Shown: positions 44,199-54,848 of the stretch, in pieces
Layout of the letters: each line of letters begins with the position of its first letter
How positions within the stretch are numbered: the first letter of the stretch is position 1
NCBI RefSeq assembly: GCF_025340265.1
Contig: NZ_CP022707.1
Span: 1,426,501 to 1,490,500 of the forward strand
Direction: 5' to 3'
DNA length: 64,000 nucleotides
Source: Novosphingobium sp. 9
Lineage (GTDB): Bacteria; Pseudomonadota; Alphaproteobacteria; Sphingomonadales; Sphingomonadaceae
Notes under the pieces: model-generated
The model's database searches: none
Seen by the model: the letters and a program-made list of their open reading frames with translations, nothing else
What the model was told of the DNA's origin: nothing
Position numbers and translations under genes: made by a program

Positions 44199-45095
44199 TC
44201 AGGGCAGGGCGGTGGGGGCTACCCCGCCGCGCAAGCCTTCGCGCAGGCGCTCGATCACGACCTGAACCTTGGGCAGCAGGTGGCGGCGTTCGGGATAGAC
44301 GGCCCAGATCGGCTCGTCCTCGGCCTGCGCGTCGTCGAGCAGACGCACCAGCCTGCCGGTGCGCAAGGCATCGTCGACATAGAACTCGGGCAGGTGGCAG
44401 ATGCCGAGCCCGGCAATCGCGGCGTCCGCCACGACTTGCCCGTTGTCGCACCGCACTCGTCCTCGGGGGCGGAAACTGCGTATCTCGCTTCCTACCCTCA
44501 GGTGCCAGGCGCGGGTGCTGCCGGTCAGGCAATCGTGGCGGGCAAGGTCTTTGATGTCCACCGGCGTTCCGCGACGGGCGAGATAGGCAGGGGCCGCACA
44601 CGTCAGGAACCGGCGCGAGCCGACGGGGATGCGGATCAGGCGGCTGTCGCTGAGCGTGCCGGTACGGATCGCCAGATCGAAGCCTTCGCCAACGATGTCG
44701 ATGACCCGGTTGGACAGATCGAGATCGACCTGAAGGCGCGGGAACTCGACCGCACAGGCCGTGAGCACGGGGGCGACGAAATGCACCCCCAGCGCAGTCG
44801 AACAGGTGACGCGGACCAGCCCTTGCGGTTCGCTCTGGCGTTCGAGCACGGCATAGGCATCGTTGCGATCCTCGATCAGGCGGCGGAACCGCTCGACCAT
44901 CGAACGGCCGGTATCGGTGAGCGCCACTGCACGGGTGGTGCGGCTGAACAGTTGCACACCGAGGCGCTGCTCAAGCGCCGCCAGTGCCCGGCTGACGCGC
45001 GAGGTGGACGTGCCGAGGCGCTCTGCGGCGCGCACGAAGCTGCCGCAGTCGGCAATCGCCACTGCTTCCTCGATGCCTTCCCAGCGGTCCGTCAT
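44199..45095 (-). CDS. LysR-family transcriptional regulator
   Basis: 298 residues from ATG 45095 (MTDRWEGIEEAVAIADCGSF). HTH: RAAERLGTSTSRVSRALAAL; effector domain: GLVRVTCSTALGVHFVAPVL, GEGFDLAIRTGTLSDSRLI, CDNGQVVADAAIAGLGICHL. It belongs by pattern to the large group with DsdC/AaeR-like SFVRAAERLG starts. Divergent from kup across 93 bases and convergent with the porin (67 bases), so its target is uncertain. Confidence 0.88.
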   Translation of the reverse strand: MTDRWEGIEEAVAIADCGSFVRAAERLGTSTSRVSRALAALEQRLGVQLFSRTTRAVALTDTGRSMVERFRRLIEDRNDAYAVLERQSEPQGLVRVTCSTALGVHFVAPVLTACAVEFPRLQVDLDLSNRVIDIVGEGFDLAIRTGTLSDSRLIRIPVGSRRFLTCAAPAYLARRGTPVDIKDLARHDCLTGSTRAWHLRVGSEIRSFRPRGRVRCDNGQVVADAAIAGLGICHLPEFYVDDALRTGRLVRLLDDAQAEDEPIWAVYPERRHLLPKVQVVIERLREGLRGGVAPTALP

Positions 45096-45188
45096 TGTTG
45101 CTCCTGATGCAAGGGATCGAACGGCCATCGGCTGTTCGTTGCCTTCGTGCAATAGCCATCATGCCGGCATAAAGTTTGCGTAAAGACA

Positions 45189-47123
45189 ATGGTGCAACGC
45201 ATTGCAGAGCGGTATTTCAGGCCTATGCACGATACATCAGCGGCACAGCCTGCCGAACATGGAACCCATCGCGAAAGCCTCGCGGCCCTGGCTCTTGGCG
45301 CGATCGGCGTCGTTTTCGGCGATATCGGCACCTCGCCGCTCTATGCGCTGAAAGAGAGCTTCATTGGGCACCACCCGATGGCGACCGACGTGCCCCACCT
45401 GTTCGGTGTGATTTCGCTGATGTTCTGGACGATGACGCTGATCGTCACGATCAAGTACGTGTTGATCGTGCTGCGCGCCGACAATCAGGGCGAGGGCGGC
45501 AGTCTGGCGCTGCTGGCCTTGATCCAGCGCAGTATGGGCAGCACGAAATGGATGCCCGTGGTGATCATGCTGGGCGTCGCGGCAACCGCGCTGTTCTATG
45601 GCGACGCGATTATCACACCGGCGATCTCGGTGCTTTCGGCGGTCGAGGGCCTGACCATCGTCAGCCCGGCGTTCGGGGAATGGGTGATCCCGATCGCGAT
45701 CGTCATCCTGATCGCGCTGTTCTCGATCCAGTCGCATGGCACGGCAACGGTCGGGCGCCTGTTCGGGCCGGTGATCCTTGTCTACTTCGCCATTCTGGCC
45801 GTGATGGGCGCGGTTTCCATCGCCCAGACGCCGCAGGTGCTGGCAGCGCTGAGCCCGACCCATGCCGTGGCCTTCTTCCTCGCCGATCCGGTACTGGCGT
45901 TCCTGGCGCTCGGTTCGGTCATCCTTGCCGTGACCGGTGCCGAGGCGCTCTATGCCGACATGGGGCACTTCGGGCGCCGGGCGATCATGGTGTCGTGGCT
46001 CTATGTCGCGTTTCCGTGCCTGATCCTGAACTATCTGGGGCAGGCGGCGCTGGTGATGCGGGTGCCGGATGCGATTTCGAACCCGTTCTTTCTGCTGGCA
46101 CCCGACTGGGCGCGCCTGCCGCTGGTGGTGCTGGCGACGGCGGCGACGGTTATCGCCAGTCAGGCGACGATTTCGGGCGCCTACTCGGTTTCGCAGCAGG
46201 CGGTGCAACTGGGCTATCTGCCGCGCCTCAAGATCCTGCACACCAGTGCGAAGGCCGCCGGGCAGATCTACGTGCCGCTGCTCAACTGGGGCATGCTGGC
46301 GATGGTGGTCCTGCTGGTGCTGGGCTTCCACAGCTCGACCAACCTTGCCGCCGCCTATGGTATCGCGGTGACGGGCACGATGGTCGTCACCGCCTGCATG
46401 CTGAGTGTACTGATGTTTGGCGTGTGGAAGTGGCACCCTGCGATTGCAGGCGGGATCACCGGTCTGTTCCTGCTGGTCGACGGCGCCTACTTCGCCTCGA
46501 ACGTCACGAAGATTCCCGATGGCGGCTGGTTCCCGATCCTGATCGCCGGGATCGTCTTCACGCTGCTCACCACCTGGGCGACCGGACGGCGGATCGTGCG
46601 CGCCCGCCTTGCCGAGGACAGCCTGCCGATCGGTGTGTTCCTTGCCTCCACGCGCGGCAAGGTGCCGCGTATTCCAGGCACCTCGGTGTTCCTCGCCTCG
46701 ACCGTGGAGGGCATTCCGCCCGCGCTGCTGCACAACCTCAAGCACAACCACATCCTGCATGAGCGGGTGGTGATCCTCACCGTGGTGATCGAGGGCGTGC
46801 CGCATGTCCCGCAGGCCGGGTGCAGCGAGGTGGAGGACATGGGCGATGGCTTCTACCGCATGGTGCTGCACTACGGCTTCATGGACGAGGCCGACATTCC
46901 CGCAGCGCTCGCCAATGAGAACCGCGCAGGGGCGCCGTTCCGTCCGGCCCAGACCAGCTATTTCCTCTCGCGCCAGACCCTGATCGCCTCCAGCCGTCCC
47001 GGCATGGCGATCTGGCGCGAGAAGCTGTTCTCGTGGATGGTCCGCAATGCCCAGACCGCGATGGAGTTCTTCAAGCTGCCCACCAATCGCGTGATCGAAC
47101 TGGGCAGCCAGCTGGAGATCTGA
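45189..47123 (+). CDS. kup: Kup-type low-affinity potassium transporter
   Basis: 644 residues, about twelve membrane helices and a C-terminal cytoplasmic domain. Family signature LALGAIGVVFGDIGTSPLYA then LKE near the start; also ADNQGEGGSLALLALIQ, LFYGDAIITPAISVLSAVEG, and GTSVFLASTVEGIPPALLHN. It takes up K+ with protons at the inner membrane. An ATG at 45225 is an alternative start. It is the only K+ uptake system seen here, while a KdpDE-like pair occurs 29 kb away without its pump. Confidence 0.93.
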   Translation: MVQRIAERYFRPMHDTSAAQPAEHGTHRESLAALALGAIGVVFGDIGTSPLYALKESFIGHHPMATDVPHLFGVISLMFWTMTLIVTIKYVLIVLRADNQGEGGSLALLALIQRSMGSTKWMPVVIMLGVAATALFYGDAIITPAISVLSAVEGLTIVSPAFGEWVIPIAIVILIALFSIQSHGTATVGRLFGPVILVYFAILAVMGAVSIAQTPQVLAALSPTHAVAFFLADPVLAFLALGSVILAVTGAEALYADMGHFGRRAIMVSWLYVAFPCLILNYLGQAALVMRVPDAISNPFFLLAPDWARLPLVVLATAATVIASQATISGAYSVSQQAVQLGYLPRLKILHTSAKAAGQIYVPLLNWGMLAMVVLLVLGFHSSTNLAAAYGIAVTGTMVVTACMLSVLMFGVWKWHPAIAGGITGLFLLVDGAYFASNVTKIPDGGWFPILIAGIVFTLLTTWATGRRIVRARLAEDSLPIGVFLASTRGKVPRIPGTSVFLASTVEGIPPALLHNLKHNHILHERVVILTVVIEGVPHVPQAGCSEVEDMGDGFYRMVLHYGFMDEADIPAALANENRAGAPFRPAQTSYFLSRQTLIASSRPGMAIWREKLFSWMVRNAQTAMEFFKLPTNRVIELGSQLEI

Positions 47124-47139
47124 GGTTTTGCGCCCAAAA

Positions 47140-47181
47140 GCACAACCCCGGCGCCGCAAGTCAGCGGGGCCGGGGTTGTGC
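47140..47181. terminator. Bidirectional terminator between kup and rhaI
   Basis: GCACAACCCCGGC (47140-47152) and GCCGGGGTTGTGC (47169-47181) are perfect 13-base inverted arms, with a further CCGC/GCGG pairing in the loop. It lies between the convergent kup and rhamnose isomerase genes. Read from kup it follows a CAAAA run, and no long T tract follows. Confidence 0.7.
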
Positions 47182-47216
47182 CATGGGAAGACCGGTAGTT
47201 GCGGGCCTTGCCGTCC

Positions 47217-48509
47217 TCAGACGATGCCCGCACCAAGGCCGACTGCGCGGCGTTCCTGCGCCTTGCGTTCGCGCCAGCGGCTTTCGCGGTAGGTGCCCAG
47301 CACGTCGATGGCGCCGCCCGCTTCCAGACGCGCCTTGGCGAGGATCGGGGAGACATCGACGTTGTAGGCCCGGCGCAGCGCCTGGAAGGCCATCATCGTG
47401 TCGTTGGCCTCCTGCGAGAGGTGCAGCGCCTCGCGGTCGACCAGCAGCGCCTTGGCAAAGCACTGGCCGATCGCCTCGGCGGAAGACAGCATAGACTCGA
47501 TCGGATCGGTGACGTTGTGCGACTGGTCGATCATGTAGGCGGGCTTGAACCCGTCACGCGGGTTCAGCTCGGCCTCGACCAGTTCGTTGAATACCAGGAA
47601 CAACTGGTGCGGATTGATCGAGCCCGAATCGAGATCGTCGTCGCCATACTTGCTGTCGTTGAAGTGGAAACCGCCGAGCTTGCCGAAGCGGTGCAGGCGC
47701 GCCACGATCTGCTCGATGTTCACGTTCGGCGCATGGTGGCCCAGATCGACGAGGCACTTGGCCTTGGGGCCAAGCTCTTGCGCTGCGAGGATCGAGGAGC
47801 CCCAGTCGTTGATGACGGTGGAGTAGAACGCGGGCTCGAACATCTTGTGCTCCAGCAGCATCCGCCAGTCATCGGGCAGTGCGGCATAGACCTGTGCGGC
47901 GGCTTCGAGATAGCGGTCGAGGCTGCGGCCAAGGTCCTGCTGGCCGGGGAAGTTGGTGCCGTCTCCCACCCAAACGGTGAGGTCGGTCGCGCCGAGCTGC
48001 CGGCCGATTTCGATGCACTCGATATTGTGCTCTACCGCCTGTTGACGGGTCGCCTCGATGGTCGAGGACAGCGAGCCGGTGGCGTAAGTCTGCGCCTGAT
48101 CCTGCTGGTCCTGGAAGGTGTTCGAGTTCACCGCATCGAAGCCGAGGCCGAGGCTTGCTGCTTCTTCGCGCAGGCCCTTGTAGTCGCTAACCTTGTCCCA
48201 CGGGAAGTGCGGCGAGACGCGCGGGGTCAGGCGGCCCAGCTGGTTGATGACCGCGCAGTCCTCCAGCTTCTCTTGGATATTGGTCGGCTCGCCCGCCATC
48301 GGGAACTTGGCAAAGCGCGTGCCGCCGCGTCCGGCGCCCCACGAAGGGACCGCGACGGAGAAGTTGGCGACGCGCGTCTTGATCGCGTCGATGCCGATAC
48401 CGGCGCGCTCCAGCTTGCGGCCAAGCGCGGCATATTCGTCCTCCAGCGCGTCGATCTGGCGCGCGTTGGCCTCGTCGATCAGCTCGCGAGAGATGGGCAG
48501 GTTGCTCAT
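47217..48509 (-). CDS. rhaI: L-rhamnose isomerase (RhaI-type)
   Basis: 430 residues, matching the L-rhamnose catabolism isomerase of pseudomonads and sphingomonads rather than E. coli RhaA. Conserved parts: FSVAVPSWGAGRGGTRFAKF, FDAVNSNTFQD, LLEHKMFEPAFYSTVINDWG (Glu/His metal site), CLVDLGHHAPNVNIEQIV and LGGFHFNDSKYGDDDLDSG. It converts L-rhamnose to L-rhamnulose in the cytoplasm. Second gene of a minus-strand pair, 91 bases after the aldolase/dehydrogenase gene, and convergent with kup. Confidence 0.92.
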   Translation of the reverse strand: MSNLPISRELIDEANARQIDALEDEYAALGRKLERAGIGIDAIKTRVANFSVAVPSWGAGRGGTRFAKFPMAGEPTNIQEKLEDCAVINQLGRLTPRVSPHFPWDKVSDYKGLREEAASLGLGFDAVNSNTFQDQQDQAQTYATGSLSSTIEATRQQAVEHNIECIEIGRQLGATDLTVWVGDGTNFPGQQDLGRSLDRYLEAAAQVYAALPDDWRMLLEHKMFEPAFYSTVINDWGSSILAAQELGPKAKCLVDLGHHAPNVNIEQIVARLHRFGKLGGFHFNDSKYGDDDLDSGSINPHQLFLVFNELVEAELNPRDGFKPAYMIDQSHNVTDPIESMLSSAEAIGQCFAKALLVDREALHLSQEANDTMMAFQALRRAYNVDVSPILAKARLEAGGAIDVLGTYRESRWRERKAQERRAVGLGAGIV

Positions 48510-48600
48510 GGGTCTATCCTCTTCCGTATTCTTTTTGGGCCGTGGAGCGGGGCGGCCTTGCGGCCATGCCCCGCCCGTCAGGTGTCAGCGCTGCGCGTCC

Positions 48601-50742
48601 TCAGCGGGTGAAAGCCTGCGCGTTGCCCGCATCGACGTTGATCATGTTGCCTGTGGACTTTGCCGACATGTCGCTCGCAAGGAAATAGACGGCTTCGGCG
48701 ATGTCCTCGGGCAGCACGTCGCGCTTCAACATCGAGCGCTGGCGATAGTGCTCTTCCAGTTCCTTGCCCGCATCGATGCCGTGGGCGCCTGCGCGCTCCT
48801 TCCGCCAGTCGCCATCCCAGATGCGGCTGCCACGGATGACGGCATCGGGATTGACCACGTTGACGCGGATACCGGCAGGCGCGCCTTCCAGCGCGAGGCA
48901 GCGGGCGAGGTGGTTCGCCGCCGCCTTGGCCGAGGCATAGGCGCTGGCGTTGGTGGCTGCGGCCACGCCGTTCTTCGAGCCGATGAACACCACCGACGCG
49001 CCGCCCTGTTCCTTCATGCCCTTCAGCAGCGGCCAGGCGGCGCGGCTGGTGAGGAAATAACCCTCGGCCAGCACGTTGTAGTTGCGGTTCCACAGCTCGA
49101 TGGTGGTCTCTTCCAGCGGCGCGGAAGAGGCGATCCCGGCATTGGCGACAAGGATGTCGAGCCCGCCGAATTCGCGCGCGGCAGCGGCGAAGGCATTGGC
49201 GACCTGCGCCTCGTCGGTCACGTCGCAGGTGACGGCGCGCACGACATCGCGGCCATACTGCTTGGCGAACCCGGCGCGAACTTCCTCCACGGCGTTGGCG
49301 TCGCGGTCGGCCAGCATCACGCAGGCGCCGTCGGTGAGCAGGCGAGCGGCAGTTGCCGCGCCGATCCCGCCCGCGCCACCGGTGACGAGGGCGATGCGCC
49401 CGACCAGCGGCTTGGGCTTGGGCATGCGCTGGAGCTTGGCCTCTTCGAGCAGCCAGTATTCGATATCGAAGGCTTCCTGCTCGTCGAGCGCGATGTAGTC
49501 ACCGATGGCCTCGGCACCGCGCATCACGTTGATGGCGTTACCGTAGAATTCTCCCGCAAGGCGCGCGGTGGTCTTGTCGGTGGCGAAGGTCATGCGGCCG
49601 ATGCCGGGAACGAGGACGACGATCGGGTTCGGATCGCGCATCGCCGGCGAATTGTCGCGCTTGCAGCGCTCGTAATAGGCTGCGTACATCGCGCGGTAAT
49701 CGGCGACCTTCTGCGCCAGATAGGCATCGTCCTGAAGCCGCTCGGGATCGAGGGTGAGCGGCGCGATCTTGGTGCGCAGGAAGTGATCGGGGCACGATGT
49801 GCCAAGGTCCGCCAGCTTCAGGAACTCGGCCGAATTGACGAACTCCAGCGCCTCGGAATCGTCCGAAAAATGGCCGACCTTACGCCGCGCGCCGGTCATC
49901 TGGGACCGGAGGCGCGGCATAAGGTCGGCAGCAAGGGCTGCGCGATCCGGAGAGGTCTGGTGGATCGCACCGCCGAATGCGGGCGCGGTTTCGAGACGGG
50001 CATTGAGGTATTTCGCGGCGTCCGCGATCAGCTCGACGGTGTGCTCGTAGCAGGCCTTGGCGCTGTCGGCCCAGCAGATGATGCCGTGTCCGGCCAGCAT
50101 CACGCCTTCGAGGTGCGGGTTGGCGGCAACGTAATCGCGCAGCATCACGCCCAGCGTGTAGCCGGGGCGCTTCCACGGCAGCCAGCCGATCTTGCCGCCC
50201 CAGATCGCCTGCGTCGCCGCTTCGCCGCCGGAACTCGCGGCCAGCGCGATGATCGCGTCGGGATGGACGTGGTCGACATGGGCGAAGGGCAGCAGCGAGT
50301 GCAGCGGGGTGTCGATCGAGGCGGCGCGACCGTTCAGGTTGAACGTGCAGTGCGGCAGGAAGCCGACCATCTTGTCGTCATCGTCCGGCCCGGAATAGTG
50401 CGCTTCGAGGCCGAGCAGCTTGTCCTGATAGAGCGTGGCGAAACCATCGAGCTTCATCGAGCCGATATCGCCGCCCGAACCCTTCACCCACAGCACTTCC
50501 ACCGGGTTGCCGGTAAGCGGATCGGTCTCGGTCAGCTTGGCGGAGGTATTGCCGCCGCCGAAGTTGGTGACGGTGAGATCCGAGCCCAGCAGGTTCGAGC
50601 GGTAGAGCAGCAGCGCTTCGGGTGAGAGCGTTGCCGCAACCGATTCGTCCCAGCGGCTGGTCGGCACGGCAAAGGGAATCGCGTTGGCCGGATTTCCGGG
50701 GTTTCCGGCCGAACTTGGGCGGGTTTCGGTGATGGTGTTCAT
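48601..50742 (-). CDS. rhaEW: Bifunctional rhamnulose-1-phosphate aldolase / lactaldehyde dehydrogenase
   Basis: 713 residues from ATG 50742. Residues ~20-420 are a class II aldolase/adducin domain (YRSNLLGSDLTVTNFGGGNT, LWVKGSGGDIGSMKLDGFAT, VDHVHPDAIIALAASS, MLAGHGIICWADS). Residues ~460-713 are an SDR domain (ALVTGGAGGIGAATAARLL, ILVANAGIASSAPLEE, ASAYASAKAAANHLARCLAL). The aldolase half splits L-rhamnulose 1-phosphate into dihydroxyacetone phosphate and L-lactaldehyde; the SDR half is known in this family to oxidise the aldehyde to L-lactate with NAD+. The L-lactate dehydrogenase encoded divergently completes the route. It heads the rhaEW-rhaI unit. Confidence 0.92.
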   Translation of the reverse strand: MNTITETRPSSAGNPGNPANAIPFAVPTSRWDESVAATLSPEALLLYRSNLLGSDLTVTNFGGGNTSAKLTETDPLTGNPVEVLWVKGSGGDIGSMKLDGFATLYQDKLLGLEAHYSGPDDDDKMVGFLPHCTFNLNGRAASIDTPLHSLLPFAHVDHVHPDAIIALAASSGGEAATQAIWGGKIGWLPWKRPGYTLGVMLRDYVAANPHLEGVMLAGHGIICWADSAKACYEHTVELIADAAKYLNARLETAPAFGGAIHQTSPDRAALAADLMPRLRSQMTGARRKVGHFSDDSEALEFVNSAEFLKLADLGTSCPDHFLRTKIAPLTLDPERLQDDAYLAQKVADYRAMYAAYYERCKRDNSPAMRDPNPIVVLVPGIGRMTFATDKTTARLAGEFYGNAINVMRGAEAIGDYIALDEQEAFDIEYWLLEEAKLQRMPKPKPLVGRIALVTGGAGGIGAATAARLLTDGACVMLADRDANAVEEVRAGFAKQYGRDVVRAVTCDVTDEAQVANAFAAAAREFGGLDILVANAGIASSAPLEETTIELWNRNYNVLAEGYFLTSRAAWPLLKGMKEQGGASVVFIGSKNGVAAATNASAYASAKAAANHLARCLALEGAPAGIRVNVVNPDAVIRGSRIWDGDWRKERAGAHGIDAGKELEEHYRQRSMLKRDVLPEDIAEAVYFLASDMSAKSTGNMINVDAGNAQAFTR

Positions 50743-50774
50743 GGGCTCCTCTCTAACATTTGTGCTTTGCTTGA

Positions 50775-50823
50775 GCAATCGTATCCGATAGAAAGCAATC
50801 AATAGCAATCACGAATTGCGATC
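50775..50823. promoter_or_regulatory. Repeated GCAATC operator array in divergent rha promoter region
   Basis: GCAATC occurs at 50775-50780, 50795-50800 and 50805-50810, i.e. 20 and 10 bases apart and so on one helical face. GAATTGCGATC (50813-50823) adds an inverted partial copy. This lies in the 212-base gap between the divergent rhaEW and kinase genes. The DeoR-type regulator of the locus is the obvious candidate to bind it. Confidence 0.5.
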
Positions 50824-50954
50824 ATAAATTGTCATGCACGGCTGTGCCGCGCGGGCTATAAGTCATCAATGCAGGCGAGCCTGCATAAGGGAAATCCCGC
50901 TCGGCAGGCCGAAATACGGCCGTTGAGACACATTGGAGAGGTTTGCGAATCGCC

Positions 50955-52391
50955 ATGAGCAGGTCAGGCACCACCATCGTCGTCGACATCGGCAAGACGC
51001 TCAGCAAGGTCACATGCTGGACGCGCGAAGGGCATATGACCGAGCGCATGGTGCGCCCCAACGAAGTGCGGGAGGAGGGCGGCATCCGCCGTCTCGACAT
51101 CGACGGGATCGGCGCGTGGCTGCGCGAGTGTCTGGCGGCGCTGCGCGGCAATCCGATCGAGGCGATCGTGCCGGTGGCGCATGGCGCGGGCGTGGTGGCG
51201 CTGGGAACCGACGCTTCCGGCATGCAGGGGGCGCTGTTCGCGCCGTTCGATTACGAGCAGCCGATCCCGCCAGAGGTCATGTCCGCTTATCGCGAGGAGC
51301 GCGACGCCTTCGCCGTGACCGGCTCGCCCGCCCTGCCGGACGGGCTCAATCTTGGCGCGCAGGTCTACTGGATGGATCAGGCTTATCCCGAAGCGATGGC
51401 CGAGGCGACGCTGGTGCCCTGGGCGCAGTACTGGGCCTGGTTCCTGTCGGGCACGGCGGTCAGCGAAGTGACCAGCCTTGGCTGTCACACCGATCTGTGG
51501 TCGCCGGGAGAGGCGCGCTTTTCGCCGATGGCGCAGCGGCTTGGCTATGCGCGCCGGTTCGCGCCGGTGGTCAAGGCTAGCGAAGTGGTGGGCACGCTGC
51601 GTCCCGAACTCGCGTTGATGACCGGGCTGGGCGGCGAGGTCAGCGTGCTGGCGGGGCTGCACGATTCCAACGCGGCGCTGCTGGCGGCGCGCGGTTTCCA
51701 GCATATCGCACGCAAGGAAGCGACGATCCTGTCGACCGGCACCTGGTTCATCGGCATGCGCCTGCCGAACGAGAATTTCTCGATGGCCTCGCTGCCTGCC
51801 GGGCGCGACACGCTGGTTAATGTCGATGCCTATGGCTGGCCGGTGCCTTCTGCGCGCTTCATGGGCGGGCGCGAGATCGAATCGGTGATCCAGATCGATA
51901 CCCGCCGGGTCGATATCAAGCCCGACCAGCCGTTGCTGATGGAGGCGGTTCCGGGCCTGCTGGCACGCGGCACGATGATGTTGCCGACACTCGCCCCCGG
52001 TTTCGGACCGTTCCCGAACGGGAAAGGCACATGGCTCGATCGTCCGGCGGAATGGGCCGGGACATGGTACGCCCGCCGCGCCGCGATCTGCCTCTACGCC
52101 GCGCTGGTGGCGGATACGATGCTCGACCTGATCGGCTCGAAGGAGCGCCTGCTGGTGGAGGGGCGCTTTGCCGAGGCGCAGGTCTTCGTGCGCGCGCTGG
52201 CGGCGCTGCGACCCAGCACCGACGTCTATGTCGCCAACGCGCACAATGACGTCTCGTTCGGCGCGCTGCGGCTTATCAATCCGCTGCTCAAACCCAGCGG
52301 CGGGCTGACGCTGGTCGAGCCGCTGGAAGGCGATCTCGAAGGCTACCGTCGGAAGTGGCGCACGCACGTCGCGCAGGAGGCCGCCGCGTGA
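50955..52391 (+). CDS. FGGY-family carbohydrate kinase, probable L-rhamnulokinase
   Basis: 478 residues from ATG 50955. The N-terminal phosphate loop is [18 protein letters not shown]; the second half has [31 protein letters not shown] and [20 protein letters not shown]. It is divergent from the classical RhaB, but the position between rhaEW and lldD makes L-rhamnulose the natural substrate, giving the 1-phosphate that the aldolase needs. The GTGA overlap with lldD shows coupling. A TTG at 50943, close to the upstream GGAGAGG, is an alternative start. Confidence 0.85.
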   Translation: MSRSGTTIVVDIGKTLSKVTCWTREGHMTERMVRPNEVREEGGIRRLDIDGIGAWLRECLAALRGNPIEAIVPVAHGAGVVALGTDASGMQGALFAPFDYEQPIPPEVMSAYREERDAFAVTGSPALPDGLNLGAQVYWMDQAYPEAMAEATLVPWAQYWAWFLSGTAVSEVTSLGCHTDLWSPGEARFSPMAQRLGYARRFAPVVKASEVVGTLRPELALMTGLGGEVSVLAGLHDSNAALLAARGFQHIARKEATILSTGTWFIGMRLPNENFSMASLPAGRDTLVNVDAYGWPVPSARFMGGREIESVIQIDTRRVDIKPDQPLLMEAVPGLLARGTMMLPTLAPGFGPFPNGKGTWLDRPAEWAGTWYARRAAICLYAALVADTMLDLIGSKERLLVEGRFAEAQVFVRALAALRPSTDVYVANAHNDVSFGALRLINPLLKPSGGLTLVEPLEGDLEGYRRKWRTHVAQEAAA

Positions 52392-53539
52392 TCACCGCCT
52401 CGATTGCCGATTTCCGCGAGGCCGCGCGCCGTCGCCTGCCGCGCTTCCTGTTCGAATATATCGACGGCGGCTCTTATGCCGAGGAGACGCTGCGCCGCAA
52501 CGTCTCGGACCTTGCCGGGCTCGCGCTGCGTCAGCGGGTGCTGCGCGACGTGTCGAACATCGACCTGTCGACGAACCTGTTCGGTCAGGACTGGCGCCTG
52601 CCCCTGGCGCTGGCCCCCATCGGGCTGGCGGGCCTCAACGCCCGGCGCGGCGAGAAGCAGGCGGTGCGCGCAGCGGACAAGGCGGGCGTGCCGTTCACGC
52701 TGTCCACGGTGGGCGCCTGCGACATCGGCGAAGTGGCCGAAGCCGCCAGCCGTCCGTTCTGGTTCCAGCTCTACATGATCCGTGATCGCGTGTTCATGAA
52801 GGAACTGATGGCCAAGGCCGTCGAAGCGGGATGTTCGACGCTGGTGTTCACCGTCGACATGCCGGTGCCGGGCAGCCGCTATCGCGATTACCACACAGGG
52901 CTTGCCGGATCGGGCGGTCTCAAGGGCGCGGCCTGGCGCGTGGCGCAGGCCATGGCCCGGCCGGGCTGGGCGTGGGACGTGGGCATCCACGGGCGCCCGC
53001 ATACGCTGGGCAATGTCGCCCCGGTCCTGAAGGGCAACACCGGGATCGAGGACTTCTTCAAGTGGATGCGCGAGAACTTCGATCCCTCGATCAACTGGCG
53101 CGATCTCGATTTCATCCGCTCCGAATGGAAAGGCCCGCTGGTCATCAAGGGCATTCTCGACCCTGAGGATGCGAAGGAAGCCGCAGAGCTGGGTGCGGAC
53201 GGCATCGTCGTTTCGAACCATGGCGGGCGCCAGCTTGACGGCGTGCTGTCGAGCGCGCGGGCGCTGCCGCCCATTGCCGATGCGGTGGGAGACCGGCTGA
53301 CGGTGCTGGCCGATGGCGGCATCCGCTCCGGCCTCGACGTGGTGCGGATGCTGGCGCTGGGCGCGAAGGGCGTGCTGCTGGGCCGCGCGTGGGTCTATGC
53401 GCTGGGCGCGGGCGGTGAGGCGGGCGTGACAAAGGCGCTCTCGATCATCGAGGCGGAAATGCGCGTCGCCATGGCGCTGACCGGCTGCACGCGCATCGAA
53501 GATATAAACAGAACGAACCTTGCGGGAGAGAACCAATGA
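52388..53539 (+). CDS. lldD: FMN-dependent L-lactate dehydrogenase
   Basis: 383 residues from GTG 52388. Alpha-hydroxy-acid dehydrogenase features: [82 protein letters not shown] and the active-site [10 protein letters not shown] (catalytic His, FMN-binding Arg). It oxidises L-lactate to pyruvate at the membrane with quinone as acceptor. In this operon it clears the L-lactate produced from rhamnose-derived lactaldehyde. It overlaps the kinase by four bases and the MFS gene by four. Confidence 0.92.
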   Translation: MITASIADFREAARRRLPRFLFEYIDGGSYAEETLRRNVSDLAGLALRQRVLRDVSNIDLSTNLFGQDWRLPLALAPIGLAGLNARRGEKQAVRAADKAGVPFTLSTVGACDIGEVAEAASRPFWFQLYMIRDRVFMKELMAKAVEAGCSTLVFTVDMPVPGSRYRDYHTGLAGSGGLKGAAWRVAQAMARPGWAWDVGIHGRPHTLGNVAPVLKGNTGIEDFFKWMRENFDPSINWRDLDFIRSEWKGPLVIKGILDPEDAKEAAELGADGIVVSNHGGRQLDGVLSSARALPPIADAVGDRLTVLADGGIRSGLDVVRMLALGAKGVLLGRAWVYALGAGGEAGVTKALSIIEAEMRVAMALTGCTRIEDINRTNLAGENQ

Positions 53540-54840
53540 GTGCGGGAGAGCACAATAGCTGGCGGGACACGATCCTTGCCGGGCTGGCCAACTATATCGA
53601 TGCCGGGTCCATCGTCTCGGGATCGGTCGCGCTGGCGCTGTGGAAGGAACAGTACCACCTGACCGACAGCTTCATCGGCCTGATCGGCGCCTTTTCCGCC
53701 AACGCCATTTCGGCGGGCGTCGGCGCGCTGATCGGCGGGCGGTTGTGCGATCTGTTCGGCCGCAAGAAGATCTACCAGTACGATATGCTGTTCTATGCGT
53801 TCGGCATGCTGTTCCTGGTCTTTGCCTCGGCGGCGTGGATGATCATCGTCGGCTTTCTGCTGGTCGGGCTGGCGGTGGGCGCGGACATTCCTGCCAGCTG
53901 GTCGCTGATCGCCGAGCGCGCTCCTGACGACAAGCGCGGCGCGCATTCGGGTGTCGCGCAGATCCTGTGGTATCTGGGGCCGGTCGCGGTGCTGCTGGCG
54001 GCCTATTTCCTCAAGCCCTTCGGTATCGACGGCGTGCGCTGGCTGTTCATCCATCTGCTGGTGCTGGCCGTGGCGCTCACTTTCCTGCGCTCGCAGATGA
54101 AGGAGTCCGAGCGCTGGACCGAGCAGGCGAGCAGCGCGGCGCAGACCGGCGCGAAAATGCCGGGCTGGAGCGCGGTGCTGACGCCAAAGCACCTGTCCGC
54201 CGTGATGTACCTCGTCGTGATGTACGGCATGTGGAACCTGTGGGCGGGCTACAACGGTTTCTTCACGCCCTACCTGATCGAGCAGAACCATCTGCCAGCG
54301 TGGGCCGCGACGGTGCTGCCGGCCAGCTACTTCTTCATCGGCATGCTCTCGATCCTGTTCGTGTTCATGCCGCTGGCCGACAAGGTGGACCAGCGCAAGC
54401 TGTTCGGCATTTCGGCAGTGATGCATGTGATCGGCATGGCGCTGCTGGCGGTGTTCGGCTTCAAGCTGGAAGTGGTGATCGCGCATATCGTCATCATGGG
54501 CATTGCCGGAGGCTTCGGCGCGCAGAGCTTCTTCCAGCTGTGGAGCGCCGAGCTGTTCCCCACCGCCATCCGCTCGACCGCGCAAGGGCTGTCCTTCGCG
54601 ATCGTGCGCATCGGCCTTGGCTTGTGGAGCCTTGCCGTTCCTGCGCTGGCGGCAAACGACTTTACCGAGCTGGCGTGGATCCTTACGGGCTTCCTTGCGG
54701 TCAGCGGGATTGTCGGCATGTTGTGGGCGCCGCGCAACGAGGGCAAGTCGCTCGAACAGCTGGAGGCCGAACGTGCCGCCAGCGGCGAAGGCGCCGCCAC
54801 GGTGCATCGTCCCGCCGCCTACGGAACCGGAGTGGAGTGA
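53536..54840 (+). CDS. MFS transporter, probable L-rhamnose/sugar:H+ symporter
   Basis: 434 residues, twelve membrane helices. Sugar-porter-like motifs: [17 protein letters not shown] (loop 2-3), [20 protein letters not shown] and [18 protein letters not shown]. It starts inside the lldD stop (ATGA) and is followed 8 bases later by the DeoR gene, so it belongs to the rhamnose operon and most likely imports L-rhamnose. The substrate is inferred from context. Confidence 0.88.
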   Translation: MSAGEHNSWRDTILAGLANYIDAGSIVSGSVALALWKEQYHLTDSFIGLIGAFSANAISAGVGALIGGRLCDLFGRKKIYQYDMLFYAFGMLFLVFASAAWMIIVGFLLVGLAVGADIPASWSLIAERAPDDKRGAHSGVAQILWYLGPVAVLLAAYFLKPFGIDGVRWLFIHLLVLAVALTFLRSQMKESERWTEQASSAAQTGAKMPGWSAVLTPKHLSAVMYLVVMYGMWNLWAGYNGFFTPYLIEQNHLPAWAATVLPASYFFIGMLSILFVFMPLADKVDQRKLFGISAVMHVIGMALLAVFGFKLEVVIAHIVIMGIAGGFGAQSFFQLWSAELFPTAIRSTAQGLSFAIVRIGLGLWSLAVPALAANDFTELAWILTGFLAVSGIVGMLWAPRNEGKSLEQLEAERAASGEGAATVHRPAAYGTGVE

Positions 54841-54848
54841 GCTACGCA

